Source of the DNA: Saccharofermentans sp.
Lineage (GTDB): Bacteria > Bacillota_A > Clostridia > Saccharofermentanales > Saccharofermentanaceae
DNA length: 26,537 nt
NCBI GenBank assembly: GCA_024695565.1
Contig: JAILHX010000050.1
Coordinates: 1 to 26,537 of the forward strand
Reading direction: 5' to 3'
The position numbers and the translations under genes were made by a program. The notes beneath the pieces were generated by a model. The model ran no database searches and was not told where the DNA came from. It was given only the letters and a program-made list of their open reading frames with translations. Positions 6,235-13,430 of this stretch are shown one piece after another (within the stretch, counting starts at the first letter, position 1; each line of letters begins with the position of its first letter).

Positions 6235-7215
6235 TTATAGCAGAAGGTTGATCAGTGACTTTAAGACCGAGATGTATCTGTTATCAGGGAGCCGTCCTAA
6301 CAGATCGAATGCTTTATTAGCTTGTGCTGTGATGGAATCCTTGGCGTAATCGATTCCGCCGGAATGTACGACCAGTTTTTTTGCACGTTCAAGTTCGTCG
6401 CGTGTAATCTGACCTTTTTTCTTTGCGATAGCCAGCAGTTCGTCCCCGTATTTTTCGTCATTGAATGTATAGATTGTTGGAAGCGTATATATACCATTCA
6501 AAAAATCTTCGCAGACCGGTTTGCCGAGTTCTTTTTCTGATAATGTCCAATCCAGTACGTCATCTCTCATTTGGAAGATCATGCCCATTGTTTTTCCGAA
6601 TTCCGAGAAGAGATCCTGAGTTTCTTGGTCATATCCGGCAATTCCTGAACCTATTCTGGCGGAAAAAGCAAATACTACCGCAGTCTTTCCTTCGATGGAT
6701 TGCATATAAAGATCTTCCGATATTCCGGTATTAAACAGATTCCTGTCCTGTAATAACTCGCCGTCACATACAAGCTGAGTTACCTTAAGCAAATCTTTGG
6801 CATCCTGCTCAAATCCACGGTTCAACAAACAGGAATATGCGGTTGCCATAAGAAATGTTGCAGAGCAAATCGCGGCTGAAGTTCCGTATTTTGCCTGCAT
6901 ACTGGGTTTTCCTCTTCTGAGAGGTGCATTGTCAATTATGTCATCTAAGAGTAGCGAAGCTGAGTGAATCATTTCTCCGGCTGCTGCTCCCCATAAAACC
7001 TCTTCTCTTTTTTCAGCCGGATAATCACCGGCAGCCATGATCAAAACAAGGGAACGTAACATCTTGCCTTTGTTCTCGGCATTCTCCAAAAGAAGATCCT
7101 GCATAATATCATGTGATTCGGTTTCCTTTATGGCTATGCAGATTCTCTCACATACTCCGTCCAAATCATCTTTTTTCCAGGACAGTACTTCCTCTAACAA
7201 TTTCTTTGTATCCAT
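6235..7215 (-). CDS. Polyprenyl (all-trans) diphosphate synthase
   Basis: This 326-residue trans-isoprenyl diphosphate synthase condenses isopentenyl diphosphate onto an allylic primer. The first aspartate-rich motif is LLLDDIID (D91, D92, D95), followed by the RRGKPS segment. The second is MRDDVLD (D218, D219, D222), followed by GKP. The N-terminal GKMLR (about 50-54) replaces the usual GKRLRP. Small residues before the first DDxxD fit a medium to long chain product, but chain length cannot be fixed by eye. It lies 25 nt downstream of the MenA-like prenyltransferase in the same direction, so its product is most likely that enzyme's tail donor, like the HepT/DmkB partner of MenA. Confidence 0.85.
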   Translation of the reverse strand: MDTKKLLEEVLSWKKDDLDGVCERICIAIKETESHDIMQDLLLENAENKGKMLRSLVLIMAAGDYPAEKREEVLWGAAAGEMIHSASLLLDDIIDNAPLRRGKPSMQAKYGTSAAICSATFLMATAYSCLLNRGFEQDAKDLLKVTQLVCDGELLQDRNLFNTGISEDLYMQSIEGKTAVVFAFSARIGSGIAGYDQETQDLFSEFGKTMGMIFQMRDDVLDWTLSEKELGKPVCEDFLNGIYTLPTIYTFNDEKYGDELLAIAKKKGQITRDELERAKKLVVHSGGIDYAKDSITAQANKAFDLLGRLPDNRYISVLKSLINLLL

Positions 7216-7240
7216 AATAAATCTCTCTTCGAAAATCAGA

Positions 7241-8161
7241 TTATCCCATTACGATAGCAACACTGTATGCAAGTCCGATCAATGACACCAGAGTTGTTGC
7301 ACCTGTCATAACATCACCGCGTTCCTCGGGACCGAGTTGTCTTTTTAATTGCTTGACAACAAGATGAACAAAGGCAAGAAGTGCCAGACAATAGATCAGT
7401 ATTGAGACCCATTTAAGCTGCGTTGCAAAAATGATTGCGGGGCTGAACAGCCAAAGAATCAAAAGAATTCTGTAAAGCAGATCCGTTTTTTTCTGACCGA
7501 TAAGGCATGCAAGTGTTTTTCTTCCTGCTGGAAGATCTTTTGCAATATCACAGCCGTTGTTTGAAAACATATTTACACTCATTCCCATGATTGGAGGAAT
7601 TGCCTGAACCAGCACATAGAAATCCAATTGTTTTGTTTGAATGAAAACTCCGACTAGCGGGATCAGACCTCCCATTACAAAACCGCAAAACAATTCGCCT
7701 AAAGGCAGATAACAAATAGGGAAGGGTCCAAAAGCATAACAGAACATTACCACTGCTCCGACTGCACCGATGATTACCGGAACGATCCCGCATGTATAAA
7801 CAATATAAGCTGCCGGAATCAATGCGACTATAAGAAATGCAAAGCTCGAGAACAAAGCTGTCTTCGGCTTCATTCCGTAAACGATTACCGCGTCTTGCTC
7901 ATCGGGCGAATTATCCAGCGTATCCGTACCCTTTACAAAATCAGCATAATCATCGAATCCGTTAACAGCAGACTGCATCAGCAGAACAACAGCAAAAGTA
8001 CAAAGCAGTAAAAGCCAGTCTATTTTCTGTGTCCGCTGATAACTGAGTGCAACTGATACTATGGCGGGAGTAATGGAGCCTGTCCATGTCTGAGGGGCTG
8101 CAAGGTTTAAAACATCCAAAAGAAAAAGTCTTTTCTTAGTTACGGTATTGGTCTTACTCAT
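7241..8161 (-). CDS. menA: UbiA-family prenyltransferase, MenA-like
   Basis: This 306-residue integral membrane protein has eight to nine hydrophobic helices. Both Mg2+/diphosphate-binding motifs of the UbiA superfamily are present: NGFDDYADFVKGTDT (N67-D70-D74) and NNGCDIAKDLPAGRKTLA (N201-D205-D209). The second is very close to the MenA signature (NNxRDxxxDxxAGKRTLA). MenA attaches a polyprenyl chain to 1,4-dihydroxy-2-naphthoate, giving demethylmenaquinone. The start follows AGAAGGAAAACT. It is the first gene of a two-gene unit with the polyprenyl diphosphate synthase. No other men genes are in the window, so the aromatic acceptor is uncertain. Confidence 0.8.
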   Translation of the reverse strand: MSKTNTVTKKRLFLLDVLNLAAPQTWTGSITPAIVSVALSYQRTQKIDWLLLLCTFAVVLLMQSAVNGFDDYADFVKGTDTLDNSPDEQDAVIVYGMKPKTALFSSFAFLIVALIPAAYIVYTCGIVPVIIGAVGAVVMFCYAFGPFPICYLPLGELFCGFVMGGLIPLVGVFIQTKQLDFYVLVQAIPPIMGMSVNMFSNNGCDIAKDLPAGRKTLACLIGQKKTDLLYRILLILWLFSPAIIFATQLKWVSILIYCLALLAFVHLVVKQLKRQLGPEERGDVMTGATTLVSLIGLAYSVAIVMG

Positions 8162-8261
8162 ATAGTTTTCCTTCTGAGCTTTTTCTCGAATCCGGATATT
8201 GGGATTGGTTGGACTTAATACGTGACTTGTTATTATAAAATGTAAGTGCTGACTTGCTTGA

Positions 8262-8291
8262 ATAATACTCTAATAATGGTGTATCGTTCAA
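8262..8291 (-). promoter_or_regulatory. Candidate promoter of the prenyltransferase unit
   Basis: On the minus strand, TTGAAC (8291-8286), an 18-nt spacer and TATTAT (8267-8262) precede the gene by about 95 nt of leader. The leader shows no clear structure. Confidence 0.4.
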
Positions 8292-8328
8292 GCGGAGTTT
8301 GCAATAATTGAGATATGGGCAGATTAAG

Positions 8329-8790
8329 ATGAGTGACGCATTGATTTATAGGTGTGCAGACATAAGGGATGCAGAGCTGCTGGTAGAAATATATAACTCT
8401 GCTTTCTATGATGATTTCATCCGTTACGGACACTGTCCAGCGTATGGCAGATCCCGTGAGAACATGGAACAATCGATCCTCGATTATCCGAAGGTCATTG
8501 CTTATGAACACGAGAAGCCTGTCGGAGTCATCTCATACAAAGAAGAAGCACCCGGTAAGTATTACATTGGCTGCGTGGCTGTGATCAAAGAAGAACAGGG
8601 GCGCGGAATCGGAACTTCATTAATGGAGCATTTTATGAGCGCTCATCCTGACTGGAATGAGATCACGCTGGTAACGCCAAAAGATAATGAACGCAATATC
8701 AGGTTTTATACAGGGCGCTTCGGCTTTGAGATAGTTGGGGAAGAGATTGACGGAACAGTGACTGTTCTCTGGTTCAAGCTCAGCAGGTAA
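8329..8790 (+). CDS. GNAT-family N-acetyltransferase
   Basis: This roughly 153-residue protein has the GNAT fold. The acetyl-CoA binding motif A is seen in IGCVAVIKEEQGRGIGTSLM (Q/RxxGxG/A form), and the downstream NERNIRFYTGRFGFEIVGEE is the usual motif B with Tyr. The ATG at 8329 is chosen because homology begins there; an in-frame TTG at 8308 with GGAG upstream would add 7 residues. Such proteins acetylate small molecules or protein amino groups; the substrate is not evident. The gene is divergent from the prenyltransferase and is followed by an unrelated zinc-ribbon protein gene. Confidence 0.85.
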   Translation: MSDALIYRCADIRDAELLVEIYNSAFYDDFIRYGHCPAYGRSRENMEQSILDYPKVIAYEHEKPVGVISYKEEAPGKYYIGCVAVIKEEQGRGIGTSLMEHFMSAHPDWNEITLVTPKDNERNIRFYTGRFGFEIVGEEIDGTVTVLWFKLSR

Positions 8791-8827
8791 ATTTAGTATA
8801 ATTATCTGTATCTGATGAGAAAGGGCA

Positions 8828-9835
8828 ATGGAGAAACTTATGTCAATTTATATAGCTTACAGAGACCTCGAACAATACTTATTTGAGCAGACATTATGCG
8901 GCGGAGTGCCGCGGAATAATGATTACAGGCTTACGACGGTTGCAAAAGATGTTTATCTTCTGACTTGCAGCGACGGCAATTATGCTGTTGCTAAAGATAA
9001 AGGAGAGCAATTTGTAAATGAAGTCATGGCAGGTACCACAGGAGAGCATAAAGGCTACTTTCCGTTGGTCCGTGATCTTAATGGTAAGAAGACAGCGGCT
9101 GTTGTTGAAGACCGCGTTGAATGTGTTTACTATGACTTCGATGATGAGGTGCTGCTTAAGATGCTCGACAGCCTGAAGGCTGAATCCGAGAAACTTACGG
9201 ACAAGAGATCTCTTATCAACTATTGCTATCCCAATCCTTCTTTACCTGAAGGTGACTTCGATCTTAAGAGCATCAACCATCAGATCTATGCTCCTGATAA
9301 CACCCCGCCTTCGGTTATTGTTCCTTATAAGCGCGATCTGAAGACAAGCGTGTTAAACGTGACTCTCGGAGGTAATCTTCTCGAGATCCGTGAAGGTCAG
9401 ACGAAGACCACATATAATGTCCCGTCAGAGCTTTTACCTGAGATCAAGGACAGCGTAAGAGAGCTCTGCAAAGAGCCTGCCGAAGCCTATGTTGAGGTTG
9501 GCAACTGGGAGTCTTACATATGGTTTGGAGATGATTACTCGAGAATCTTTACTGACCCCGATAAGACCTTAGAACTTCTTAAAGGTATCGCAACGAAAAG
9601 CATTTTCAAAGAAAAGGAAGAAATACCCGATCCAATGAATTCTGCCGTCTCGCCTAATGGTGTGATTAACGGCTTTATGGGTTTCCCGAGCATGCTTCAG
9701 CAGGCAGCAAATGCGCAGGCAGCTCCTGCGCCTTCACAACCGGAAGGTTCTAATCTGAACGAGTGGACATGTCCTGCCTGTGGAGAAAAGAACAACGGAA
9801 AATTCTGCATGAATTGCGGTAAGCCCGCGCAATAA
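8828..9835 (+). CDS. Hypothetical protein with C-terminal zinc ribbon
   Basis: This 335-residue soluble protein is not recognised over most of its length, which is acidic and mixed alpha/beta. The last 25 residues form a clear rubredoxin-like zinc ribbon: CPACGEKNNGKFCMNCGKP (CxxC-x9-CxxC), preceded by a low-complexity linker rich in Ala, Gln and Pro (about residues 285-308). Such ribbons are common at the ends of Firmicutes proteins and usually act as docking modules. A second ATG at 8840, with GGAG 6 nt upstream, is an equally good start. It is followed after 11 nt by a metallo-beta-lactamase-fold gene, so the two are probably co-transcribed. Confidence 0.7.
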   Translation: MEKLMSIYIAYRDLEQYLFEQTLCGGVPRNNDYRLTTVAKDVYLLTCSDGNYAVAKDKGEQFVNEVMAGTTGEHKGYFPLVRDLNGKKTAAVVEDRVECVYYDFDDEVLLKMLDSLKAESEKLTDKRSLINYCYPNPSLPEGDFDLKSINHQIYAPDNTPPSVIVPYKRDLKTSVLNVTLGGNLLEIREGQTKTTYNVPSELLPEIKDSVRELCKEPAEAYVEVGNWESYIWFGDDYSRIFTDPDKTLELLKGIATKSIFKEKEEIPDPMNSAVSPNGVINGFMGFPSMLQQAANAQAAPAPSQPEGSNLNEWTCPACGEKNNGKFCMNCGKPAQ

Positions 9836-9846
9836 GAGGTAGACAC

Positions 9847-10524
9847 ATGGAACTTAAAAAGTTATCGGAACATATTTGGTATATGCCTTTTGAAGAGGAG
9901 AGGGACCGTCCGAACCTCGGTTATGTCAGGGGAGATAAAATGAGCCTGGCGATCGATGCGGGACACTCGGAATCGCATGTCAGGGAGTTTTACGGTCTTC
10001 TGCATAAGGAAGGTCTGCCTCTCCCGTCGCTTACGGTAATTACACACTGGCACTGGGATCATACTTTCGCGATGCATGCCGTAAACGGTCTAACTTTGGC
10101 AAACAAAAGGACGAATGAATATCTTCTGGACTGCATGAAGAAGATAGAAACGAACGGCCCTGATGAGTTTCTGAACCTTTACGACAGCATCAGGCTTGAA
10201 TATGCGGGTGGCAAGGAAGTTATTGTTGTTCCTGCAGATATTGTTTATGAGGGCGACATGACGATCGACCTCGGAGGATGCACAGTTAAGCTCCTGCAGA
10301 CGACGGCTCCTCACACTGACGATTCAACGCTTGTATATGTGTGCGAAGATGAGACACTGTTTGTCGGTGATGCTGCCTGTTCGAGTTTCCCTGATGGAAT
10401 CAAGGATAAGAAGCTGGCAGGCGAGCTGTCCGACAAGATCCGCTCGATCGCTCCAAAGACATGTGTGGAAGGCCACTGGCATCCTGTAGAGACCGAAGAC
10501 ACGCTTGCGGATCTGATCGTCTGA
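9847..10524 (+). CDS. Metallo-beta-lactamase-fold hydrolase
   Basis: This 225-residue cytoplasmic protein has the metal site THWHWDHTF (H67, H69, D71, H72). Further ligands are likely in TAPHTDDS (His), VGDAAC (Asp) and the C-terminal EGHWHP. The set is complete for a dinuclear MBL-fold hydrolase of the glyoxalase II-like/small hydrolase type. The family covers thioesters, lactones, phosphodiesters and others, so the substrate is open. The short form, without extra RNase or flavodiiron domains, argues against RNase J or rubredoxin-oxygen reductase. It ends before a shared bidirectional terminator. Confidence 0.85.
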   Translation: MELKKLSEHIWYMPFEEERDRPNLGYVRGDKMSLAIDAGHSESHVREFYGLLHKEGLPLPSLTVITHWHWDHTFAMHAVNGLTLANKRTNEYLLDCMKKIETNGPDEFLNLYDSIRLEYAGGKEVIVVPADIVYEGDMTIDLGGCTVKLLQTTAPHTDDSTLVYVCEDETLFVGDAACSSFPDGIKDKKLAGELSDKIRSIAPKTCVEGHWHPVETEDTLADLIV

Positions 10525-10553
10525 AGGCTCAAGTCAAATATACGTACAAATTA

Positions 10554-10579
10554 AAACAGCCGGTATATTCCGGCTGTTT
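10554..10579. terminator. Bidirectional terminator
   Basis: AAACAGCCGG and CCGGCTGTTT form a perfect 10-bp stem with a 6-nt loop. A- and T-tracts on the two sides allow it to serve both the hydrolase gene and the convergent lipoprotein gene. Confidence 0.85.
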
Positions 10580-10587
10580 GCAATTGG

Positions 10588-11112
10588 TTAGATAAATTTC
10601 CCCGAGGCAACGTCATATACCAAGGCATCGTTTATATCACCCGAATATATACAGAACTGATCCGGCAGTTTATCGTAGCCATGTTGTGATGAGAAGATAA
10701 TGCATTCTGAGGAGCCTGTTATAGTAAGGAAATTGTATGCTTCGCCGTCGATAACAAAATAGGCATGAACATATCTCCATTTGCCCTCAAAATCCAATCC
10801 GTTAACTGTTACTGCGATAACATCATCATTTAGTTCAACGGATGCGATGGAAATCTCATAATCTGTATCGTCAATTGTAATTGTGGCATAAGCCGGCTCT
10901 GGCGTCGGGGTAGGAGTAGGCGTTGATGTCGGCTCGGGAGTCGGTGTTGCTTTGATTGTTGTTTCGGTTGTAGTTGCTTCCGTTGTTGTTTCTGATTCTT
11001 CTTCGATCTCTTCATCGACATCTTCGGCCGGCTTGTTTGAACCCGTTGAGCATCCGGTAAGAACAGCGGCAAATATCGAGAATGACAGGAGTATAGCTAT
11101 AGCCTTTTTCAT
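10588..11112 (-). CDS. Lipoprotein with Thr/Pro-rich linker
   Basis: The 174-residue product begins with a lipoprotein signal peptide (MKKAIAILLSFSIFAAVLTGC) in which Cys21 is the lipidation site (lipobox LTGC). An acidic Glu/Thr-rich stretch and a PTPTPEP-type repeat (about residues 55-73) form an extended linker across the cell wall. The remaining 100 residues form a small beta-rich domain with no recognised motif. It should be anchored on the outer face of the membrane. The gene stands alone, about 90 nt downstream of the second small RNA and in the same direction, ending at a shared terminator. Function unknown. Confidence 0.8.
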   Translation of the reverse strand: MKKAIAILLSFSIFAAVLTGCSTGSNKPAEDVDEEIEEESETTTEATTTETTIKATPTPEPTSTPTPTPTPEPAYATITIDDTDYEISIASVELNDDVIAVTVNGLDFEGKWRYVHAYFVIDGEAYNFLTITGSSECIIFSSQHGYDKLPDQFCIYSGDINDALVYDVASGKFI

Positions 11113-11199
11113 ACACTCGTCTCCTTTTCTGTTGGATTATGCCCTGATTGTCATTCCGGAAAAGAGTTTTGTCAAGTAAAAATGATATTTGCTCTTCGA

Positions 11200-11315
11200 A
11201 AAGAAAAGCCCGGGTCAAAGTCCCCGGGCTTGATTATGATGTCATTTCTCAAAGAGGCATCAAAGGGTAAAGCTGTATAATCGAATAGGTGCTTTACCAG
11301 TGTTTTTATGGCATG
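11200..11315 (-). ncRNA. Small structured RNA, copy 2
   Basis: This is a second copy of the RNA at 1625-1743, about 70% similar by eye, with its own promoter (11321-11349) and terminator (11207-11231). The first stem is GGTAAAGC (11298-11291) with GCTTTACC (11273-11266), which differs from copy 1 by a compensatory pair change (C-G to U-A). The loop keeps CCTATTCGA (copy 1: CCTGTTCGA), and the segments AUGCCAUAAAA, GAUGCCU and GACAUC are conserved between copies. Changes on both sides of two stems point to selection on RNA structure. It lies in the otherwise empty 328-nt gap between the lipoprotein and the Fur-family gene. Targets unknown. Confidence 0.75.
11207..11231 (-). terminator. Intrinsic terminator of small RNA copy 2
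   Basis: AAGCCCGGG pairs with CCCGGGCTT (9 bp) around a short loop. On the minus strand the stem is followed by TTTTCTTTT. The stem sequence differs from that of copy 1 but pairs perfectly in both. Confidence 0.85.
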
Positions 11316-11320
11316 GCTTT

Positions 11321-11349
11321 ATAGTATCAGCATAAACCCACCAAGTCAA
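11321..11349 (-). promoter_or_regulatory. Promoter of small RNA copy 2
   Basis: -35 TTGACT (11349-11344), 17-nt spacer, -10 TACTAT (11326-11321) preceded by TGA. The stretch from the -35 flank through most of the spacer is the same as in copy 1 apart from one base near the -10. Confidence 0.75.
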
Positions 11350-11379
11350 TAGGAATATAACAAGAAAGCGTTTGATTTG

Positions 11380-11421
11380 TTGACTTAGAAGATAATCCGT
11401 ATAAAATGATAACTGTTATCA
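11380..11421 (+). promoter_or_regulatory. Fur-family promoter with a 7-1-7 Fur/Zur-like box
   Basis: TTGACT (11380-11385) and TAAAAT (11402-11407) form a 16-nt-spaced promoter. TGATAACTGTTATCA (11407-11421) is a perfect 7-1-7 palindrome, one symmetric change from the Bacillus Fur box TGATAATNATTATCA. It lies just behind the -10, so the regulator encoded downstream probably represses its own gene. Confidence 0.65.
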
Positions 11422-11440
11422 AATCTGATCGGAGACTTAA

Positions 11441-11860
11441 ATGGGCAGAACAAAGAGCGGTTCTTATAATACGAAGCAGTCATGCGAGATCCTGAACTTC
11501 CTTAAGGATAATGCAGGATCACATTATACGAGCCAGGAGATATCCGATCATTTCAGGGCTGAGGGGATCAACATAGGTCAGGCGACGATCTACAGGCGCC
11601 TTGACAGACTTACTTCCGAAGGCCTGGTCAATAAGTACATCATCGATGAGAAATCACCGGCATGCTATGAATACATCGGCACCGATCACTGCAAGCACGG
11701 CAAGTGCTATCACATGAAGTGTGAGAAGTGCGGCAAGCTCATCCACTTAAGCTGTGATGAGATAAACGAGTTCTTTGAGCACGTGTCAAAAGAGCACGGG
11801 TTTATCTTAGATCCCAAGCGTACGGTATTCTATGGTATCTGCAGCGATTGTAAGGAATAA
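11441..11860 (+). CDS. Fur-family metalloregulator (Fur/Zur/PerR)
   Basis: This 139-residue protein has the Fur layout: an N-terminal winged helix (YTSQEISDHFRAEGINIGQA, then TIYRRLDRLTSEGLV), followed by a dimerisation domain. Two CxxC pairs (C94/C97 and C134/C137) form the structural zinc site, and the His/Cys-rich HCKHGKCYHMKC (about 83-94) supplies further metal ligands. Extra Cys and His before the first CxxC favour a Zur- or Fur-like sensor over PerR, but the metal cannot be assigned by eye. Its own promoter carries a matching palindrome. The stop codon is 4 nt from that of the convergent carboxypeptidase gene. Confidence 0.88.
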   Translation: MGRTKSGSYNTKQSCEILNFLKDNAGSHYTSQEISDHFRAEGINIGQATIYRRLDRLTSEGLVNKYIIDEKSPACYEYIGTDHCKHGKCYHMKCEKCGKLIHLSCDEINEFFEHVSKEHGFILDPKRTVFYGICSDCKE

Positions 11861-11864
11861 TCCC

Positions 11865-13289
11865 TTAAAGCATATTGGGACGCTTTGTTACTTCGTCTCT
11901 TCTGCGCTTGATGATCCTCGCACGGAAGATGAGAAGGACAATAACGAGCAGCAGGATAAGTCCCGTTAAAACGGCAAATGTGATAAGTATGCTCCTGACG
12001 TTGGTCAGGTTAGTCTTTTTCTCCGGGTTGATCTCAACTACGCCGGCCTTTTTCTCGATCTCAACGACTAGTGTGCCGATGAGATATGTCTTATCGGCAT
12101 AGACCTTATAGAGCGGTATCTCCAGCGTCTGCTGCTCTGCCGAAGTATCGATCATGGCATTCGACAAGTCGAGCCTGTTTGAGCTGCCGAGCTGTGCTCT
12201 TGCAGAAGTCGTGGTTATATACGGCTCGAGAACGATGTTCTGATTAGAGATATAGAGATTTGTATCTGACAGGAGATCATTCATCTGAAGCATTGCCTCG
12301 TCGATCAGTGGAGTAAACTCGCTCTCAGAGATCTCTACGGTCGTAAATGTTGAGAATCCGTATTCGAAAAGTTTGATCAAGTCTGAATATCTGATGTCAG
12401 CGTCAGCGGCGTTGAATACGCAGCCTACGAGAGTTCTGTTGTTCTTTCTTGCTGCGGCGCAGAGTGTGTGTCCTGCTGAGTTCGTAAAACCCGTCTTACC
12501 GCCGATATAGTATTCGTAGCCGTATGTTGTCGTGCTTACGAATCTGTTGCCGTTGGTAATGTCTCTGGGGCTGCTGTATTTGTTTGTTGAGCTGATAGTG
12601 TAGTTAAGTGTTTTCGCGATCTCGGAATACTGGGTATTGGTAACCGCCTCGTTAAGGATCAGTGCCATATCGTAAGGCGTGGTTACGTTGTTGGGATCCG
12701 AGAGACCGTATGCGGAAGAGAAGTGGGTGTTAAGACAGCCGATCTCAACAGCCTTGTCGTTCATTATGTCGCAGAAAGCGGATTCGGTTCCGCCCATATA
12801 CATTCCGAGAACGAGACTGCAGTCGTTGGCGGACTTAAGAACAGCTGCGTAAACTAAGTCCTTGACGCTGATCTCTTCGCCTTCCTGAAGACCGAGCTTA
12901 ACATAGTCGGAAGTAATGTCGTTAATCGCAACAGCCATCTCGTGGGTTACCGTAACCATCTCGGTGAGCTCGAGATTCTCAAGAGCCAAAAGGACTGTCA
13001 TGACCTTGGTCATGGAAGCAGGTTCTTTCTGGACATCGTAATCGTTGCCCAGGAGGATGGCGCCGCTGTCGGCATCGTAGAGGACGTAAGCTGCTGCAGA
13101 GACTTCGGGAGCATCGTCGTGAACTTCATTTAAGAGGTCAGTTTTACGCTCGTTGGAAGTAACGATACCGTCATTGGGATCATCAGGAACAGCTTCGGCA
13201 AGAACGACACTCGCGAATGAATAGAGCGTAGTAAGCGTAAGCATTAACGCTATAATGGCAGTTGCTGTTTTTTCCCAAATGGCGGTCAT
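11865..13289 (-). CDS. dacF: D-alanyl-D-alanine carboxypeptidase (DacF/PBP5-like)
   Basis: This 474-residue low-molecular-weight penicillin-binding protein (peptidase S11) trims the terminal D-Ala of peptidoglycan stem peptides outside the membrane. An N-terminal signal helix (about residues 8-32) is followed by the catalytic motifs SMTK (S92, K95), SAN (S153, N155) and KTG (265-267), in the normal order and spacing. A C-terminal domain (about 310-420) is followed by a transmembrane helix (about 428-452) and a basic tail RRR. PBP5-type enzymes more often end in an amphipathic helix, so the full transmembrane anchor is a variation. It is divergent from miaB. Confidence 0.9.
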   Translation of the reverse strand: MTAIWEKTATAIIALMLTLTTLYSFASVVLAEAVPDDPNDGIVTSNERKTDLLNEVHDDAPEVSAAAYVLYDADSGAILLGNDYDVQKEPASMTKVMTVLLALENLELTEMVTVTHEMAVAINDITSDYVKLGLQEGEEISVKDLVYAAVLKSANDCSLVLGMYMGGTESAFCDIMNDKAVEIGCLNTHFSSAYGLSDPNNVTTPYDMALILNEAVTNTQYSEIAKTLNYTISSTNKYSSPRDITNGNRFVSTTTYGYEYYIGGKTGFTNSAGHTLCAAARKNNRTLVGCVFNAADADIRYSDLIKLFEYGFSTFTTVEISESEFTPLIDEAMLQMNDLLSDTNLYISNQNIVLEPYITTTSARAQLGSSNRLDLSNAMIDTSAEQQTLEIPLYKVYADKTYLIGTLVVEIEKKAGVVEINPEKKTNLTNVRSILITFAVLTGLILLLVIVLLIFRARIIKRRRDEVTKRPNML

Positions 13290-13396
13290 AATATCTCCCG
13301 TTTACAATTCAGTCTGTATATTTTATAGCTTTTTATATAAAAAACAAATATTGGCCGGTCGCCCAATTTTTAATAAAAATAAAGAACGATTTACTG

Positions 13397-13402
13397 TATA
13401 AT
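13397..13402 (+). promoter_or_regulatory. -10 element before the miaB operon
   Basis: TATAAT lies 28 nt before the miaB ATG. No good -35 is seen 16-18 nt upstream. An imperfect dyad ATTGG...CCAAT (13350-13367) lies between the divergent dacF and miaB genes and may be an operator or activator site. Confidence 0.4.
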
Positions 13403-13430
13403 TAGCGAGTGAATGAAATGAGGCTATCAG

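Noticed and set aside
6465..6734. Plus-strand ORF inside the polyprenyl synthase gene
   Set aside because: It overlaps a gene with both catalytic motifs, and its own translation shows no family features.
10915..10975. Short tandem repeat as a possible phase-variable tract
   Set aside because: The repeats encode PTPTPEP in frame with mixed codons, so this is a protein linker rather than a slippage-prone simple repeat.
10830..11072. Gln/Arg-rich ORF in another frame of the lipoprotein gene
   Set aside because: The composition is an artefact of the Thr/Pro-coding repeats read out of frame.
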